Shown here: positions 41,698 through 50,530 of the stretch, one piece after another
Numbering within the stretch: the first letter of the stretch is position 1
Layout: each line of letters opens with the position of its first letter
NCBI RefSeq assembly: GCF_002154605.1
Contig: NZ_MUNE01000334.1
Location: forward strand, 1-51,826
Direction: 5' to 3'
Length of the DNA stretch: 51,826 nt
Source: Streptomyces milbemycinicus
Lineage (GTDB): Bacteria > Actinomycetota > Actinomycetes > Streptomycetales > Streptomycetaceae
Made by a program: the position numbers and the translations under genes
The notes under the pieces: generated by a model
Told to the model about the DNA's origin: nothing
The model's database searches: none
The model's input: the letters and a program-made list of their open reading frames with translations, nothing else

Positions 41698-43031
41698 GTG
41701 GGGCGGCCCAGCGCCCGGTAGGTCCAGCCGGCCTCGCGCCACCGCTCCGGGTCGAGCGCGTTGCGCCCGTCCAGAATCCGGCGCTCCGCGACCGCCCCGT
41801 CCAGCGCCGCCGGGTCCAGCTCGCGGAACTCGGCCCACTCGGTCAGATGCAGCACCGCGTGCGCGCCCTGCGCGGCCTCCAGCGCGCTGGGCGCGTAGGC
41901 GAGGGTCGGGAAGAGGGCGCGCGCGTTGTCCATGCCCTTGGGGTCGAAGACGGTGACCTGGGCGCCCTGGAGGTGGATCTGGCCCGCGACATTGAGCGCG
42001 GGGGAGTCCCGTACGTCGTCCGAGTCCGGTTTGAAGGTCGCCCCCAGCACCGCGACGCGCTTGCCGAGGAAGCTGCCGCCGACGGCCTCGCGGGCCAGCT
42101 CGACCATGTGGCCGCGCCGCCGCATGTTGATCGAGTCGACCTCACGCAGGAACGTCAGCGCCTGGTCGGCGCCGAGTTCGCCGGCGCGCGCCATGAAGGC
42201 CCGGATGTCCTTGGGCAGACAGCCGCCGCCGAAGCCGATCCCGGCCCGCAGGAACTTCTTTCCGATCCGCTCGTCATGGCCGATGGCCTCGGCCAGCTTG
42301 ACCACATCGCCGTCCGACGCCTCGCAGACCTCGGCCATGGCGTTGATGAACGAGATCTTGGTGGCGAGGAAGGAGTTCGCCGCGGTCTTCACCAGCTCGG
42401 CGGTCGGGTAGTCGGTGACGACGAACGGCGAGCCTTCAGCGAGCGGCGTCTCGTAAACCTCGCGCAGCAGCTTTTCCGCACGGTCACTCGTCACGCCGAC
42501 CACGATGCGGTCCGGGTGCAGGGTGTCCTGTACGGCGAAGCCCTCGCGCAGAAACTCCGGGTTCCAGGCCAGCTCGGCGTCCGCCCCCGCCGGGGCCAGC
42601 TCCGTCAGCCGGGCCGCGAGCCGGGCCGCGCTGCCGACCGGGACGGTGGACTTGCCCACGACCAGGGCCGGGCGGCGCAGATGCGGGGCGAGCGAGTCGA
42701 TGGCCGCGTCCACGTAACTCATGTCACACGCGTACTCGCCGTGCTTCTGCGGAGTGGTCACGCAGACGAAGTGGATATCGCCGAACTCGCCGACCTCCTC
42801 GTAGGAGGTGGTGAAGCGCAGCCGCCCCGTCGATCCCTCGAACCCCGGGACATGCCGCCGCAGCAGCTCCTCAAGACCCGGTTCGTACATCGGCGCCTTG
42901 CCCGCCGAGAGCATCGCGATCTTCTCGGGGACGATGTCCAGGCCAAGCACCTCGAAGCCGAGCTCGGCCATGGCCGCGGCGTGCGTGGCGCCCAGGTAGC
43001 CGGTGCCGATCACGGTGATCTTGAGGGCCAT
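41691..43031 (-). CDS. UDP-glucose/GDP-mannose dehydrogenase family protein, probable UDP-glucose 6-dehydrogenase
   Basis: A 446-aa NAD+-dependent enzyme that oxidises a nucleotide sugar to the uronate, supplying surface polysaccharide. Rossmann start VIGTGYLGATHAAAMAELG, then YEPGLEELL, STVPVGSAARL, PEFLREGFAVQDTLHPDRI, KTAANSFLATKISFINAMAE, the catalytic Cys271 in IGFGGGCLPKD, and VAVLGATFKPDSDDVRDSPAL. The bacterial UGDH class fits length and motifs. Aggag at 6 nt supports ATG 43031. It converges on the dipeptidase gene and diverges from the acyl-CoA dehydrogenase gene. Confidence 0.92.
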   Translation of the reverse strand: MALKITVIGTGYLGATHAAAMAELGFEVLGLDIVPEKIAMLSAGKAPMYEPGLEELLRRHVPGFEGSTGRLRFTTSYEEVGEFGDIHFVCVTTPQKHGEYACDMSYVDAAIDSLAPHLRRPALVVGKSTVPVGSAARLAARLTELAPAGADAELAWNPEFLREGFAVQDTLHPDRIVVGVTSDRAEKLLREVYETPLAEGSPFVVTDYPTAELVKTAANSFLATKISFINAMAEVCEASDGDVVKLAEAIGHDERIGKKFLRAGIGFGGGCLPKDIRAFMARAGELGADQALTFLREVDSINMRRRGHMVELAREAVGGSFLGKRVAVLGATFKPDSDDVRDSPALNVAGQIHLQGAQVTVFDPKGMDNARALFPTLAYAPSALEAAQGAHAVLHLTEWAEFRELDPAALDGAVAERRILDGRNALDPERWREAGWTYRALGRPTV

Positions 43032-43189
43032 GCGTGCTCCTGTAGGCGTGCGGGCGGGATGCGCTGCCTGAGCATAGTCGTGCCCGCGCGCGAGCTCCGA
43101 TCCGCTGTCCCCTCCCCGCACCGCTCCCTGCTCTTCTCCCTGCCGTCCGCTGTCGGCAAAGTCACCTGTACCTGCTTGGGACCGCGCTC

Positions 43190-43218
43190 TAGAATTCAGT
43201 TACTTAACGGTAGTTAGC
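43190..43218 (+). promoter_or_regulatory. Candidate promoter and operator of the acyl-CoA dehydrogenase gene
   Basis: A good -10 hexamer TAGAAT (43190-43195) is followed by the dyad-like cttaac ggta gttagc (43203-43218), covering the expected transcription start. Such inverted TAAC/GTTA elements are bound by TetR-type repressors of fatty acid genes. No strong -35 box is visible. Confidence 0.5.
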
Positions 43219-43239
43219 ACTCAGGGGAGTGAGAAGATC

Positions 43240-44412
43240 TTGGCGAGTTCCGTGGACTTCGACCTGTACCGGCCGTTGGAGGAGCACGACATGCTCCGCG
43301 AATCGGTGCGCTCGCTCGCCGAGGCGAAGATCGCCCCCCATGCGGCAGAGGTCGACGAGGAGGCCCGCTTCCCTCAGGAGGCGCTGGAGGCCCTGGTCGC
43401 CAATGACCTGCACGCGGTGCATGTACCCGAGTCGTACGGCGGCGCGGGCGCGGACGCCCTCGCGACCGTGATCGTCATCGAGGAGGTCGCCCGCGTCTGC
43501 GCGTCCTCCTCCCTGATCCCGGCCGTCAACAAGCTGGGCTCCCTCCCGGTGATCCTCTCCGGCTCCGAGGAGCTGAAGAAGAAGTACCTGGCGCCGCTGG
43601 CCAAGGGCGACGCGATGTTCTCGTACTGCCTGAGCGAGCCGGACGCGGGCTCCGACGCGGCCGGTATGAAGACCAAGGCCGTGCGCGACGGCGACCACTA
43701 CGTCCTCAACGGCGTCAAGCGCTGGATCACCAACGCCGGGGTCTCCGAGTACTACACCGTCATGGCCGTGACCGACCCCGACAAGCGCTCCAAGGGCATA
43801 TCCGCCTTCGTCGTCGAGAAGTCCGATCCGGGCGTCTCCTTCGGCGCCCCCGAGAAGAAGCTCGGCATCAAGGGCTCCCCGACCCGCGAGGTCTACCTCG
43901 ACAACGTCCGCATCCCCGCCGACCGCATGATCGGCGCCGAGGGCACCGGCTTCGCCACCGCCATGAAGACCCTCGACCACACCCGTATCACCATCGCCGC
44001 CCAGGCCCTCGGCATCGCCCAGGGCGCCCTGGACTACGCCAAGGGCTATGTCCAGGAGCGCAAGCAGTTCGGCAAGCCGATCGCGGACTTCCAGGGCATC
44101 CAGTTCATGCTCGCCGACATGGCCATGAAGCTCGAGGCCGCCCGCCAGCTCACCTACGCGGCCGCCGCCAGGTCCGAGCGCGTCGCCGCGGGAAGCGGGA
44201 AGGAAGATCTCACCTTCTTCGGCGCCGCCGCCAAGTGCTATGCCTCCGACGCCGCCATGGAGATCACCACCGACGCGGTCCAGCTCCTCGGCGGCTACGG
44301 CTACACCCGTGACTACCCGGTCGAGCGCATGATGCGCGACGCCAAGATCACGCAGATTTATGAAGGCACGAATCAGGTGCAGCGGATCGTGATGGCGAGG
44401 AACCTGCCGTAG
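43240..44412 (+). CDS. Acyl-CoA dehydrogenase
   Basis: A 390-aa FAD enzyme that introduces an alpha,beta double bond into acyl-CoA. It has the N-terminal helix domain (LRESVRSLAEAKIAPHA), YCLSEPDAGSDAAGMKTKA (FAD/substrate signature), WITNAGVSEYYTVMA, and the C-terminal QLLGGYGYTRDYPVERMMRD and IYEGTNQVQRI with catalytic Glu375. Size and motifs fit short/branched-chain dehydrogenases of the FadE type. TTG 43240 is chosen with an upstream gggga/gagaag region; the in-phase GTG alternatives are absent. No electron-transfer flavoprotein gene adjoins. Confidence 0.95.
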   Translation: MASSVDFDLYRPLEEHDMLRESVRSLAEAKIAPHAAEVDEEARFPQEALEALVANDLHAVHVPESYGGAGADALATVIVIEEVARVCASSSLIPAVNKLGSLPVILSGSEELKKKYLAPLAKGDAMFSYCLSEPDAGSDAAGMKTKAVRDGDHYVLNGVKRWITNAGVSEYYTVMAVTDPDKRSKGISAFVVEKSDPGVSFGAPEKKLGIKGSPTREVYLDNVRIPADRMIGAEGTGFATAMKTLDHTRITIAAQALGIAQGALDYAKGYVQERKQFGKPIADFQGIQFMLADMAMKLEAARQLTYAAAARSERVAAGSGKEDLTFFGAAAKCYASDAAMEITTDAVQLLGGYGYTRDYPVERMMRDAKITQIYEGTNQVQRIVMARNLP

Positions 44413-44499
44413 CAGGCAGCCTCTGAGCTCGGGGAACCCGCCGCCCTCCCTGGCCGTCGTAGCACCACAGGACAGTCGAGCCAGGGGGCGGGGGCAGTC

Positions 44500-44916
44500 A
44501 TGGGCAGAGTGCGCGTGGGGGCGCTGGGGTTGCTGCTGGCGTTAGGTGCGGTGGCGTGCGGTGGGGACGGCGGCTCGCCGGGGGAGCCGCCGGCCGAGAA
44601 GCGGCTGAAGGCGCGGAAGAAGGAGGGCGAGCGCTGGGAGGAGGGGCCCAAGCACCCCAAGGTGCATGTGGCGTATCCGTACGACATGCCGGGCCACTGC
44701 GGCATCGCATGGGCGACCTTCGGCGGCAGGACCTGGAAGATCTCCGGGGTCGGCCCCAGCATCAGCAGGCAGGTCGAGGGCGATGCCCCGGAGGGGGCTG
44801 ACGTCCTCGCGGGCTATATGACGCTGATGGCGAAGGACGAGGCGGTGTTCGAGGCGGCGGGCTTCCCACCGGTGTACTTCACGGCGACGAAGGCGACCCC
44901 GCCCATGTGCGACTGA
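44500..44916 (+). CDS. Small lipoprotein of unknown function
   Basis: A 138-aa exported protein. The signal MGRVRVGALGLLLALG is followed by a lipobox ending AVAC (Cys20), an acidic Gly/Pro linker, a charged helix (KRLKARKKEGERWEEGPK), and a small domain with VHVAYPYDMPGHCGIAWATFGGRTWK and the closing FTATKATPPMCD. The two remaining Cys could form a disulphide. I do not recognise the family. The 87-bp gap upstream and its own site (gggggcagtc before ATG 44500) suggest it is separate from the dehydrogenase. Confidence 0.65.
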   Translation: MGRVRVGALGLLLALGAVACGGDGGSPGEPPAEKRLKARKKEGERWEEGPKHPKVHVAYPYDMPGHCGIAWATFGGRTWKISGVGPSISRQVEGDAPEGADVLAGYMTLMAKDEAVFEAAGFPPVYFTATKATPPMCD

Positions 44917-44941
44917 GCTCTCGGGGTGCAGGGCTAAGGGC

Positions 44942-45307
44942 TCAGGGGCGGTCGAGGCGCAGCCGCTCGGCTCGCGGCAGACCCGCGACCACCAGGTCGT
45001 ACGAATCCTCGATGAGCTCCCGGACCAGCCGGTCCGGGAGCTCGCCGTCGACCGTCACCGTGTTCCAGTGGCGCTTGTTCATATGCCATCCCGGAACGAT
45101 CAACTCCGGATGCTCGGCACGGAACCTGATCGCCTGCTCCGGGTCGCACTTCAGATTCACCGTGAGGGGGCGGGCTTCCAGGGTCGTCAGGGCGAACATC
45201 TTGCCGCCCACCTTGTAGACCGAGACTTCCGGGACTCTGGGGAAGGGGAACTCCTCCACTGCCGCATTGAAGGAGAGGCAGAAGGAGCGAAGCTGCTCGG
45301 GGGTCAA
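44942..45307 (-). CDS. MmcQ/YjbR-family DNA-binding-like protein
   Basis: A 121-aa single-domain protein with the CyaY-like fold. It begins LTPEQLRSFCLSF, and has FPFPRVPEVSVYKVGGKMFALTTLE (family core), VNLKCDPEQAIRFR and the C-terminal PGWHMNKRHWNTV then LVRELIEDSYDLVVAGLP. The family is common and its exact role is uncertain, with DNA binding proposed. TTG 45307 is chosen because aaggag lies 8 nt upstream; the open frame further upstream is shadow coding. It follows the frameshifted propeller-like gene by 17 bp in the same direction. Confidence 0.85.
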   Translation of the reverse strand: MTPEQLRSFCLSFNAAVEEFPFPRVPEVSVYKVGGKMFALTTLEARPLTVNLKCDPEQAIRFRAEHPELIVPGWHMNKRHWNTVTVDGELPDRLVRELIEDSYDLVVAGLPRAERLRLDRP

Positions 45308-45324
45308 TCCGGTATCTCCTTGCG

Positions 45325-46499
45325 CTAGTTGTCGGACGGGCCCATGGCGAAGAGGACGAGCTCGGTCCGGCCGTTGTGGAAATCGTCTTCGCCGCGGGGC
45401 TCCAGGAGAGCGGCCAGCCACCGTCCGTCCGGTGACCAGGAGAGCCCTTCGACCCAGGTCGTCAGCTGCCGACCCATGACGATCTCCTTATCGGCCGTCC
45501 GCCACACACAGAGCTCCTGCAGGCCCTCCTGGCCCTCGTACAGATAGGACAGCTTGCGGCTGGAGCAGTTGACCACGAGGTAGCTGCCGTCGGGGCTCGA
45601 CTCGAGCTGGAACAGCCGTTCCGAGGCGTCCATGACCTTGTCGACGACCTCACCCGTCGCCGGATCGACGACGTACAGGTTCTCCTGCGCGCCCAGGAAC
45701 AGCCGGGAGTCGTCCCCGGAGAAGCTTTCGCACTGGATGGGGTCCCAGCTGTCGGCGTGGGCCACGCGCCGGCGCGGCGACCGCTCCGTGGCGAGCAGGT
45801 CATAGCCGCCGTCGCGCGCGTCATTGGGGTGGAGCCGGTAGGCGCCGTCCCGCGAGCGGGTCTTCCCGCCCTGGAACGGGACCTCGGCCTCCGTACGAGC
45901 GTCGACGTCGAAGGCCCACTGCGGCTCGACCTCGGCATCCTCCGGCTGAGGGTATGTCTTGACCGTGAGGATGTGCTCCCCCGGCACCCACATCAGCACC
46001 GGCACGATCCACTCGTCACCCGCCGAGGTGTGCAGCACCTCGCTCCAGTCGGCGGTGTCGTACACCCACACCCGGTTCTGGTCGCTGCATACGGCCAGAT
46101 ACTTGCCGTCGTCGGAGAACTCCACCTCCAGGAGATGGTCGTAGGCCAGGTCGCCGGTGGCGCTGTCGAACGGGCGCAGGGTGACCGCGGGGCCGGCCAG
46201 GTCCGGGATATGCGGCGCGTCCAACGCCGTCCAGGTGTCCGCGATGAGCGGAAACGCCGCCGTCCCCCAGGCGGCACCCTCGCGCAGCGGCTCCAGCCAG
46301 CGCCGGTCGGTGACCGTGACCTCGTACTCGCACTGGACGAGCAGGTCTTCGTCCTGCCAGGCCCCGTCGCGCTCGTAGTAGAAGTCGTGCAGCCGCTCCC
46401 ACTGCTGCGCGGCGAGCGGACCACGAACACCTGGAACCGGGCGCGCAGCCGCTCCCGGTCGACGGAAAGCACCCGCACGCCGTACATATCGGTCGACAT
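45325..46499 (-). pseudogene. WD40/beta-propeller-like protein, frameshifted near its N-terminus
   Basis: The likely start is ATG 46499 (MSTDMYGVRVLSVDRERL) with aggga/gagagg upstream. That frame runs about 27 codons, to roughly 46418, and then turns into nonsense. The next frame continues convincingly (LAAQQWERLHDFYYERD, then VTVTDRRWLEPLREG, FPLIADTWTALDAPHIPDL) to the stop at 45325. One missing C in the cggacc-type run at about 46417-46420 would restore a 391-aa protein. The C-terminal ~290 aa show blade-like repeats (FSDDGKYLAVCSDQNRVWVYD, SPDGSYLVVNC, SPDGRWLAALL). Function unknown. It is either a sequencing slip or a broken gene. Confidence 0.7.
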
Positions 46500-46664
46500 C
46501 GTCGCCCTCTCCCTGCGAAGGTCAAGTGGCCCAATCCGAACCGATGTTGTCACGAGCCACCGACAACCGCGCCGACCAGCCGCCCAGGGTGAGCACCCGG
46601 CTCTCCAGCGTTCTGCCCGGCTGCTAGCATCCCGTCCAATTCGCGATGGGGGTAAGGAGCGGGG

Positions 46665-47579
46665 ATGGGGGACGGCCAGGTCGTTTATGAAATCAGCGGC
46701 GTTACGAAGAGATTCGCCGGCGCCGAGCGGGCAGCCAACGAAGATATTTCGTTCACCATTGAACAGGGTGAGTTCTTCGGCATGCTTGGCAGCAATGGTG
46801 CCGGAAAAACCACCCTGATCAAACAGATGGTGGGACTGCTGAAGAGCAATTCGGGCACCATCCGGCTCTACGGCAAGGACGTGCTCGCCGACCCCGTCTT
46901 CACCAGCATGCGGGTCTCGTACATGCCCCAGACCGCGTTCGCCCTCAACAGCCTGACGGCCGCCGAGGCGATCTATGTCACGGCGCATCTGAGGGGGCTC
47001 GGGCGGGGGGAGGCCAGGCGCCGCCGGGACGCGCTCATCGAGCGGCTGGACATCGGGGCGATGCGGAACAAGGCCGCCCGGCGGATGTCCGGCGGGGAGC
47101 GCCGGCTGCTTCAGCTGGCGGTGGCGCTGGTGGCCGATCTGCCCGTGCTGATCCTCGACGAGCCGACGAACGAGCTGGACCCGGCGCGCCGGCGCATGGT
47201 CTGGGACCTGCTGCGCGAACTCAACCATGAACAAGGGCAGACCATCGTCCTGATCACCCACAACGCCCTCGAGGCCGAGCAGGTGATCGAGCGGGTGGGC
47301 ATCCTCCGCGAGGGCGGGCTGGTGGCCGTGGGGCGGCCTGCGGAGCTCAAGAGCGGGCTGGCCAAAACGCTGAGCGTGCATCTGACCCTGCGCGAGGGGA
47401 TGGCCGCCGAGCTGCCCGACTACCTCCTGGTGCAGAGCCGGCACCGAGGCAAGGTGGTCGCGCAGGTCTCCCGTACGGATGTCGCGCGGCTGACCGCCGA
47501 TCTCGATCTCGACGAAGTCCTCGAATTCCGGCTGCAGTCCAAGACGCTGGAGGAGGTGTATTTTGAGTACGGGAACTGA
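46665..47579 (+). CDS. ABC transporter ATP-binding protein
   Basis: A 304-aa exporter-type ATPase. Walker A is GSNGAGKTTL (about 42-51), the Q-loop is in YMPQTAFALNSL, the signature is RMSGGERRLLQLA, Walker B is VLILDEPTNELD, and the switch His is in VLITHN. The C-terminal ~90 residues form the family accessory domain. aaggag precedes ATG 46665. The permease start overlaps its 3' end by 17 bp, with the permease ribosome site (ggaggagg) inside this coding end. They form a two-gene ABC-2-type exporter for an unknown substrate. Confidence 0.93.
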   Translation: MGDGQVVYEISGVTKRFAGAERAANEDISFTIEQGEFFGMLGSNGAGKTTLIKQMVGLLKSNSGTIRLYGKDVLADPVFTSMRVSYMPQTAFALNSLTAAEAIYVTAHLRGLGRGEARRRRDALIERLDIGAMRNKAARRMSGGERRLLQLAVALVADLPVLILDEPTNELDPARRRMVWDLLRELNHEQGQTIVLITHNALEAEQVIERVGILREGGLVAVGRPAELKSGLAKTLSVHLTLREGMAAELPDYLLVQSRHRGKVVAQVSRTDVARLTADLDLDEVLEFRLQSKTLEEVYFEYGN

Positions 47580-48351
47580 GGGAATTGAGCGCAAGCCGCT
47601 GCCGTTCCATCGCGCGGTATGGACCCTGTTTCTGGTGCAGCTCTCCAACTGGCGGTGGTCCTGGCGGGGGATGGTGATCACCGGCATGGTGGCGCCCATC
47701 CTCACCCTCGCCGCGATGGGGGTATTCGCCAAGGAATCGGGCGGCCAGTCGGTGCAGCAGGTATTCGTCGGCAGTCTGACCCTGGCGCTGCTTTTCGAGA
47801 CGCAGAACAAGGTCGCCGCGAACTTCGCCTTCATGAAGTTCAATGACGCCTTCGCCTTCTACGCCGCGCTGCCGGTGCGCCCGCAGGCGTTCATCGTCGC
47901 CACGGCGGCCGCGTTCACCCTGCTGGCGCTGCCCGCGCTGGTGTGCACCACGCTGTTCGGTGTGCTGATCCTCGGGCTGAACGTCAGCCTCTCGCCGCTG
48001 GCCGTTCCGGTGCTGCTCGCGGTGGTCCTGCCGTTCGTCGGCTACGGCGCATGGCTCGGAAGCCGGGCGAACAGCCCGGAGGAGGCCGGTTCGCTGAGCC
48101 TGCTGTCCGTCCTGGCCATGGTCTCGCTCGGGCCCGTGGCCATCCCGGCCCATCTGCTGCCGGACTTCATGGTCTGGATCGGCTGGGCGAACCCCGCCTT
48201 CTACGCCTCTTCGCTGCTGCGGCAGGTGTTCTTCGGCCCGGTCGGCGGCACGACGGCCGTCTACTTCGGTGTGCTGCTCGGCTATCTGCTGCTCATGTGG
48301 GTGCTGAGCAGTAAGCGGATAGCCGGATTCGGCGGGACGGCGGAGTCGTAG
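47563..48351 (+). CDS. ABC-2-type transporter permease
   Basis: A 262-aa membrane protein with six hydrophobic helices after a short cytosolic start (residues 1-30). Segments include MVITGMVAPILTLAAMGVF, FVGSLTLALLFETQNKVAANFAF, AAAFTLLALPALVCTTLFG, PVLLAVVLPFVGYGAWLG and VYFGVLLGYLLLMWVL. TTG 47563 has the perfect ggaggagg site at 6 nt, inside the ATPase coding end, so synthesis is coupled. No substrate clue is present. Confidence 0.88.
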   Translation: MSTGTEGIERKPLPFHRAVWTLFLVQLSNWRWSWRGMVITGMVAPILTLAAMGVFAKESGGQSVQQVFVGSLTLALLFETQNKVAANFAFMKFNDAFAFYAALPVRPQAFIVATAAAFTLLALPALVCTTLFGVLILGLNVSLSPLAVPVLLAVVLPFVGYGAWLGSRANSPEEAGSLSLLSVLAMVSLGPVAIPAHLLPDFMVWIGWANPAFYASSLLRQVFFGPVGGTTAVYFGVLLGYLLLMWVLSSKRIAGFGGTAES

Positions 48352-48370
48352 CCGACGCGCAAGAAAAGCG

Positions 48371-48408
48371 GAACGGCTGCCGCACCGAATCAGGTGCGGC
48401 AGCCGTTC
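48371..48408. terminator. Terminator between permease and LCP genes
   Basis: A perfect 16-bp stem, gaacggctgccgcacc (48371-48386) with ggtgcggcagccgttc (48393-48408), around the loop gaatca. It separates convergent genes. Confidence 0.88.
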
Positions 48409-48435
48409 ACGTTCCGCGCAGGTCACGCGGTGGCC

Positions 48436-49785
48436 CTACTTGCTGGAGACGGTTACCTTCTCGTCGTTCTTCAGCTCCTCCACCAGCTGCTTGACCTTCG
48501 GCATGTCCCACTGCACCGCGCTGCCCTTGGAGGTGGCCAGGCCGGGGTTGGAGACGGGCATGTTCATCTGCTTGCCGTCACCGCCGGAGACGCTCTTCAT
48601 CGCGAAGAACATGTCCTTCACGTCCCACAGGCTCATGTCCTTGTCCACGATCAGCGAGTCCAGGCCCGCGCCCATGGTCGGGTAGAGCTTGAAGGGGTTG
48701 AGGACGGTGCTCGGCGTGGCGGCCTTGTTGGCCAGCGCGGACAGGAACTTCTGCTGGTTCTTGGTGCGGTCCAGGTCGCCGCCGGCCAGGCCGTAGCGCT
48801 GGCGGACGAAGGCCAGCGCCTCCGTGCCGTTCAGCGTCTGCTTGCCCTTCTTCAGGTTGGTGCCGGCGTGCTTCTCCTTCATGTCCTGCGGGACGTCGAT
48901 CTCCACGCCGCCGACCGAGTCGACGATCTTGGCGAAGCCGTCGAAGCCGATCTCCGCGTAGTGGTCGATATGCAGACCGGTGTTGTACTCGACCGTGCGG
49001 ACCAACAGCTCGGGGCCGGCCATCGAGAAGGAGGCGTTCAGCTTGTTCTGCGAGTTCTGGTACCGCTTGCCGGTGTCCGGGCCGGTGAAGGCCGGGATGG
49101 TGACCCAGGAGTCACGGGGCAGGCTGACCATGGTGTTTCCGTTGTCACCGACGTGCAGGATGATGATCGAGTCGGTGCGGCGGCCGTTGGCGGAGCCGGT
49201 GTGCAGCTTCTTCTTCTCATCGTCGGACAGGCCCTCGCGGCTGTCCGAGCCGACGATCAGATAGTTGGTGCCCTTGCTGCCGTCCGGCCGGTCCTCGACC
49301 TTGCTGAGGTCCACCTCGCGCCGGAGCTTGGAGTCGGCCCAGAAGTACGTGCCGACGCCGACCGCGAGCAGCAGCACCAGGAAGGTGATCAGGCCGATGG
49401 TTATGCGGCGCTTCCAGTTCTTGGGCCGGGCCGCGCGCGGGGCGCCGCCGTGGCCGTCCGGTCCACCCGGTCCGCCGGGCCCGCCCGGGTCGCCGGGGCC
49501 GCCGCGGCCGTAGACCTGACCGGTGTTGTAGCCGTCGTCGGCGTGGCCGCCGTAGTCGTCGTAGTCGTCCTGGCCCCGGGATGCCTGCTGCTGGTGCGGG
49601 ACGGAGCGGCGCGGCGACAGATCAGGGGGGAGCGGCGGCTCGGTGTGCCGCGGCGGGCCTCCGACGCCCTGGCCCGCGCGCCGCACCTGCGGCATGGCGC
49701 GGGCGCCTTCCGGTTCGGCGCTGCCGCTGCCGCTGCCGTACCGGTCCCTGCGGTCGCTCGTCCACCCGTCGGGCCAATCATTCAT
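48436..49785 (-). CDS. LytR-CpsA-Psr (LCP) family cell-wall glycopolymer transferase
   Basis: A 449-aa protein. The cytosolic N-terminus (1-127) is Pro/Gly-rich with an Asp/Tyr patch (DDYDDYGGHADDGY). TM helix at about 128-149. The LCP domain has YLIVGSDSREG, RRTDSIIILHVG, MVSLPRDSWV, AEIGFDGFAKIVDSVGGV and the pyrophosphate-binding QRYGLAGGDLDRTKNQQ. LCP enzymes attach teichoic-type polymers or arabinogalactan to peptidoglycan, outside the membrane. ATG 49785 has a weak ribosome site and a 17-nt dyad next to it. It is divergent from the thioesterase gene. Confidence 0.93.
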   Translation of the reverse strand: MNDWPDGWTSDRRDRYGSGSGSAEPEGARAMPQVRRAGQGVGGPPRHTEPPLPPDLSPRRSVPHQQQASRGQDDYDDYGGHADDGYNTGQVYGRGGPGDPGGPGGPGGPDGHGGAPRAARPKNWKRRITIGLITFLVLLLAVGVGTYFWADSKLRREVDLSKVEDRPDGSKGTNYLIVGSDSREGLSDDEKKKLHTGSANGRRTDSIIILHVGDNGNTMVSLPRDSWVTIPAFTGPDTGKRYQNSQNKLNASFSMAGPELLVRTVEYNTGLHIDHYAEIGFDGFAKIVDSVGGVEIDVPQDMKEKHAGTNLKKGKQTLNGTEALAFVRQRYGLAGGDLDRTKNQQKFLSALANKAATPSTVLNPFKLYPTMGAGLDSLIVDKDMSLWDVKDMFFAMKSVSGGDGKQMNMPVSNPGLATSKGSAVQWDMPKVKQLVEELKNDEKVTVSSK

Positions 49786-49788
49786 GAA

Positions 49789-49805
49789 GGGAAGTGTGCC
49801 TTCCC
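49789..49805. promoter_or_regulatory. Short dyad at the LCP gene start
   Basis: gggaag tgtgc cttccc forms a 6-bp perfect dyad with a 5-nt centre, 3 bp upstream of the LCP start codon. It could be an operator or a hairpin affecting initiation. Confidence 0.4.
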
Positions 49806-49879
49806 GGGGCGGTCGCCTTACAGGGCGGGTGCCGGATCGGGGCACGGCTGTTGCAGACCTGATAAGAATCCGCCCGGCA

Positions 49880-49885
49880 TATGGT
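49880..49885 (+). promoter_or_regulatory. -10-like TATGGT 7 nt before the thioesterase start
   Basis: TATGGT is followed by tgtcggc and ATG 49893, consistent with leaderless transcription. No ribosome site is visible at this start. Confidence 0.4.
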
Positions 49886-49892
49886 TGTCGGC

Positions 49893-50444
49893 ATGACCAT
49901 TCAGGCCTCGGATCCGGAGTCAGACATTCCGGGTAAGCCCACGTCCGCCGCACGCATCACCCTCTCTCACATCATGACCGGCAGTGACACCAATCTCCTC
50001 GGCACCGTGCACGGCGGCGTGATCATGAAATTGGTCGATGACGCGGCGGGAGCGGTCGCCGGGCGTCACTCCGAGGGCCCCGCGGTCACGGCCTCGATGG
50101 ACGAGATGGCCTTTCTGGAGCCGGTCAGGGTCGGCGACCTCGTCCATGTGAAGGCCCAGGTGAACTGGACCGGGCGGTCCTCGATGGAGATCGGGGTGCG
50201 GGTGATGGCCGAGCGCTGGAACGAATCCACGCCTGCGACCCAGGTCGGCAGCGCCTATCTGGTCTTCGCGGCCGTCGACGCCGACGGCAAGCCGCGCCTC
50301 GTACCGCCGGTCATACCGGAGACCGGGCGGGACAAGCGGCGCTACGAGGAGGCCCAGATCCGCCGTACGCACCGGCTCGCCCGGCGCCGCGCGATCAAGG
50401 AGCTGCGCGCCCAGCGGGCCGCGGAGGGCATCGAGGACGCCTGA
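49893..50444 (+). CDS. Acyl-CoA thioesterase (hotdog fold, YciA/BFIT-like)
   Basis: A 183-aa hotdog-fold hydrolase of acyl-CoA. It has LSHIMTGSDTNLLGTVHGGVIM (active-site loop) leading to MKLVDDAAGAVAGRHS with the acidic pair Asp49/Asp50, then TASMDEMAFLEPVRVGDLV and VNWTGRSSMEIGVRV. The basic C-terminal helix (RTHRLARRRAIKELRAQR) is longer than in minimal thioesterases. ATG 49893 is favoured over ATG 49881, because TATGGT lies 7 nt upstream of the former. Confidence 0.93.
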   Translation: MTIQASDPESDIPGKPTSAARITLSHIMTGSDTNLLGTVHGGVIMKLVDDAAGAVAGRHSEGPAVTASMDEMAFLEPVRVGDLVHVKAQVNWTGRSSMEIGVRVMAERWNESTPATQVGSAYLVFAAVDADGKPRLVPPVIPETGRDKRRYEEAQIRRTHRLARRRAIKELRAQRAAEGIEDA

Positions 50445-50496
50445 GGTGCCGCGGGGCCGCCCCGGGGTCGCCCCCGACAGGCGCAACGGTGTGTGA

Positions 50497-50530
50497 TTGC
50501 GCGCTTACCCATGGTTCGTACAGTGGGCGC
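50497..50530 (+). promoter_or_regulatory. Leaderless-type promoter of the Pro/Gln-rich membrane protein gene
   Basis: TTGCGC (50497-50502), 16-bp spacer, TACAGT (50519-50524), gggcgc and then ATG 50531. This is the clearest -35/-10/start arrangement of the leaderless candidates in the window. Confidence 0.55.
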
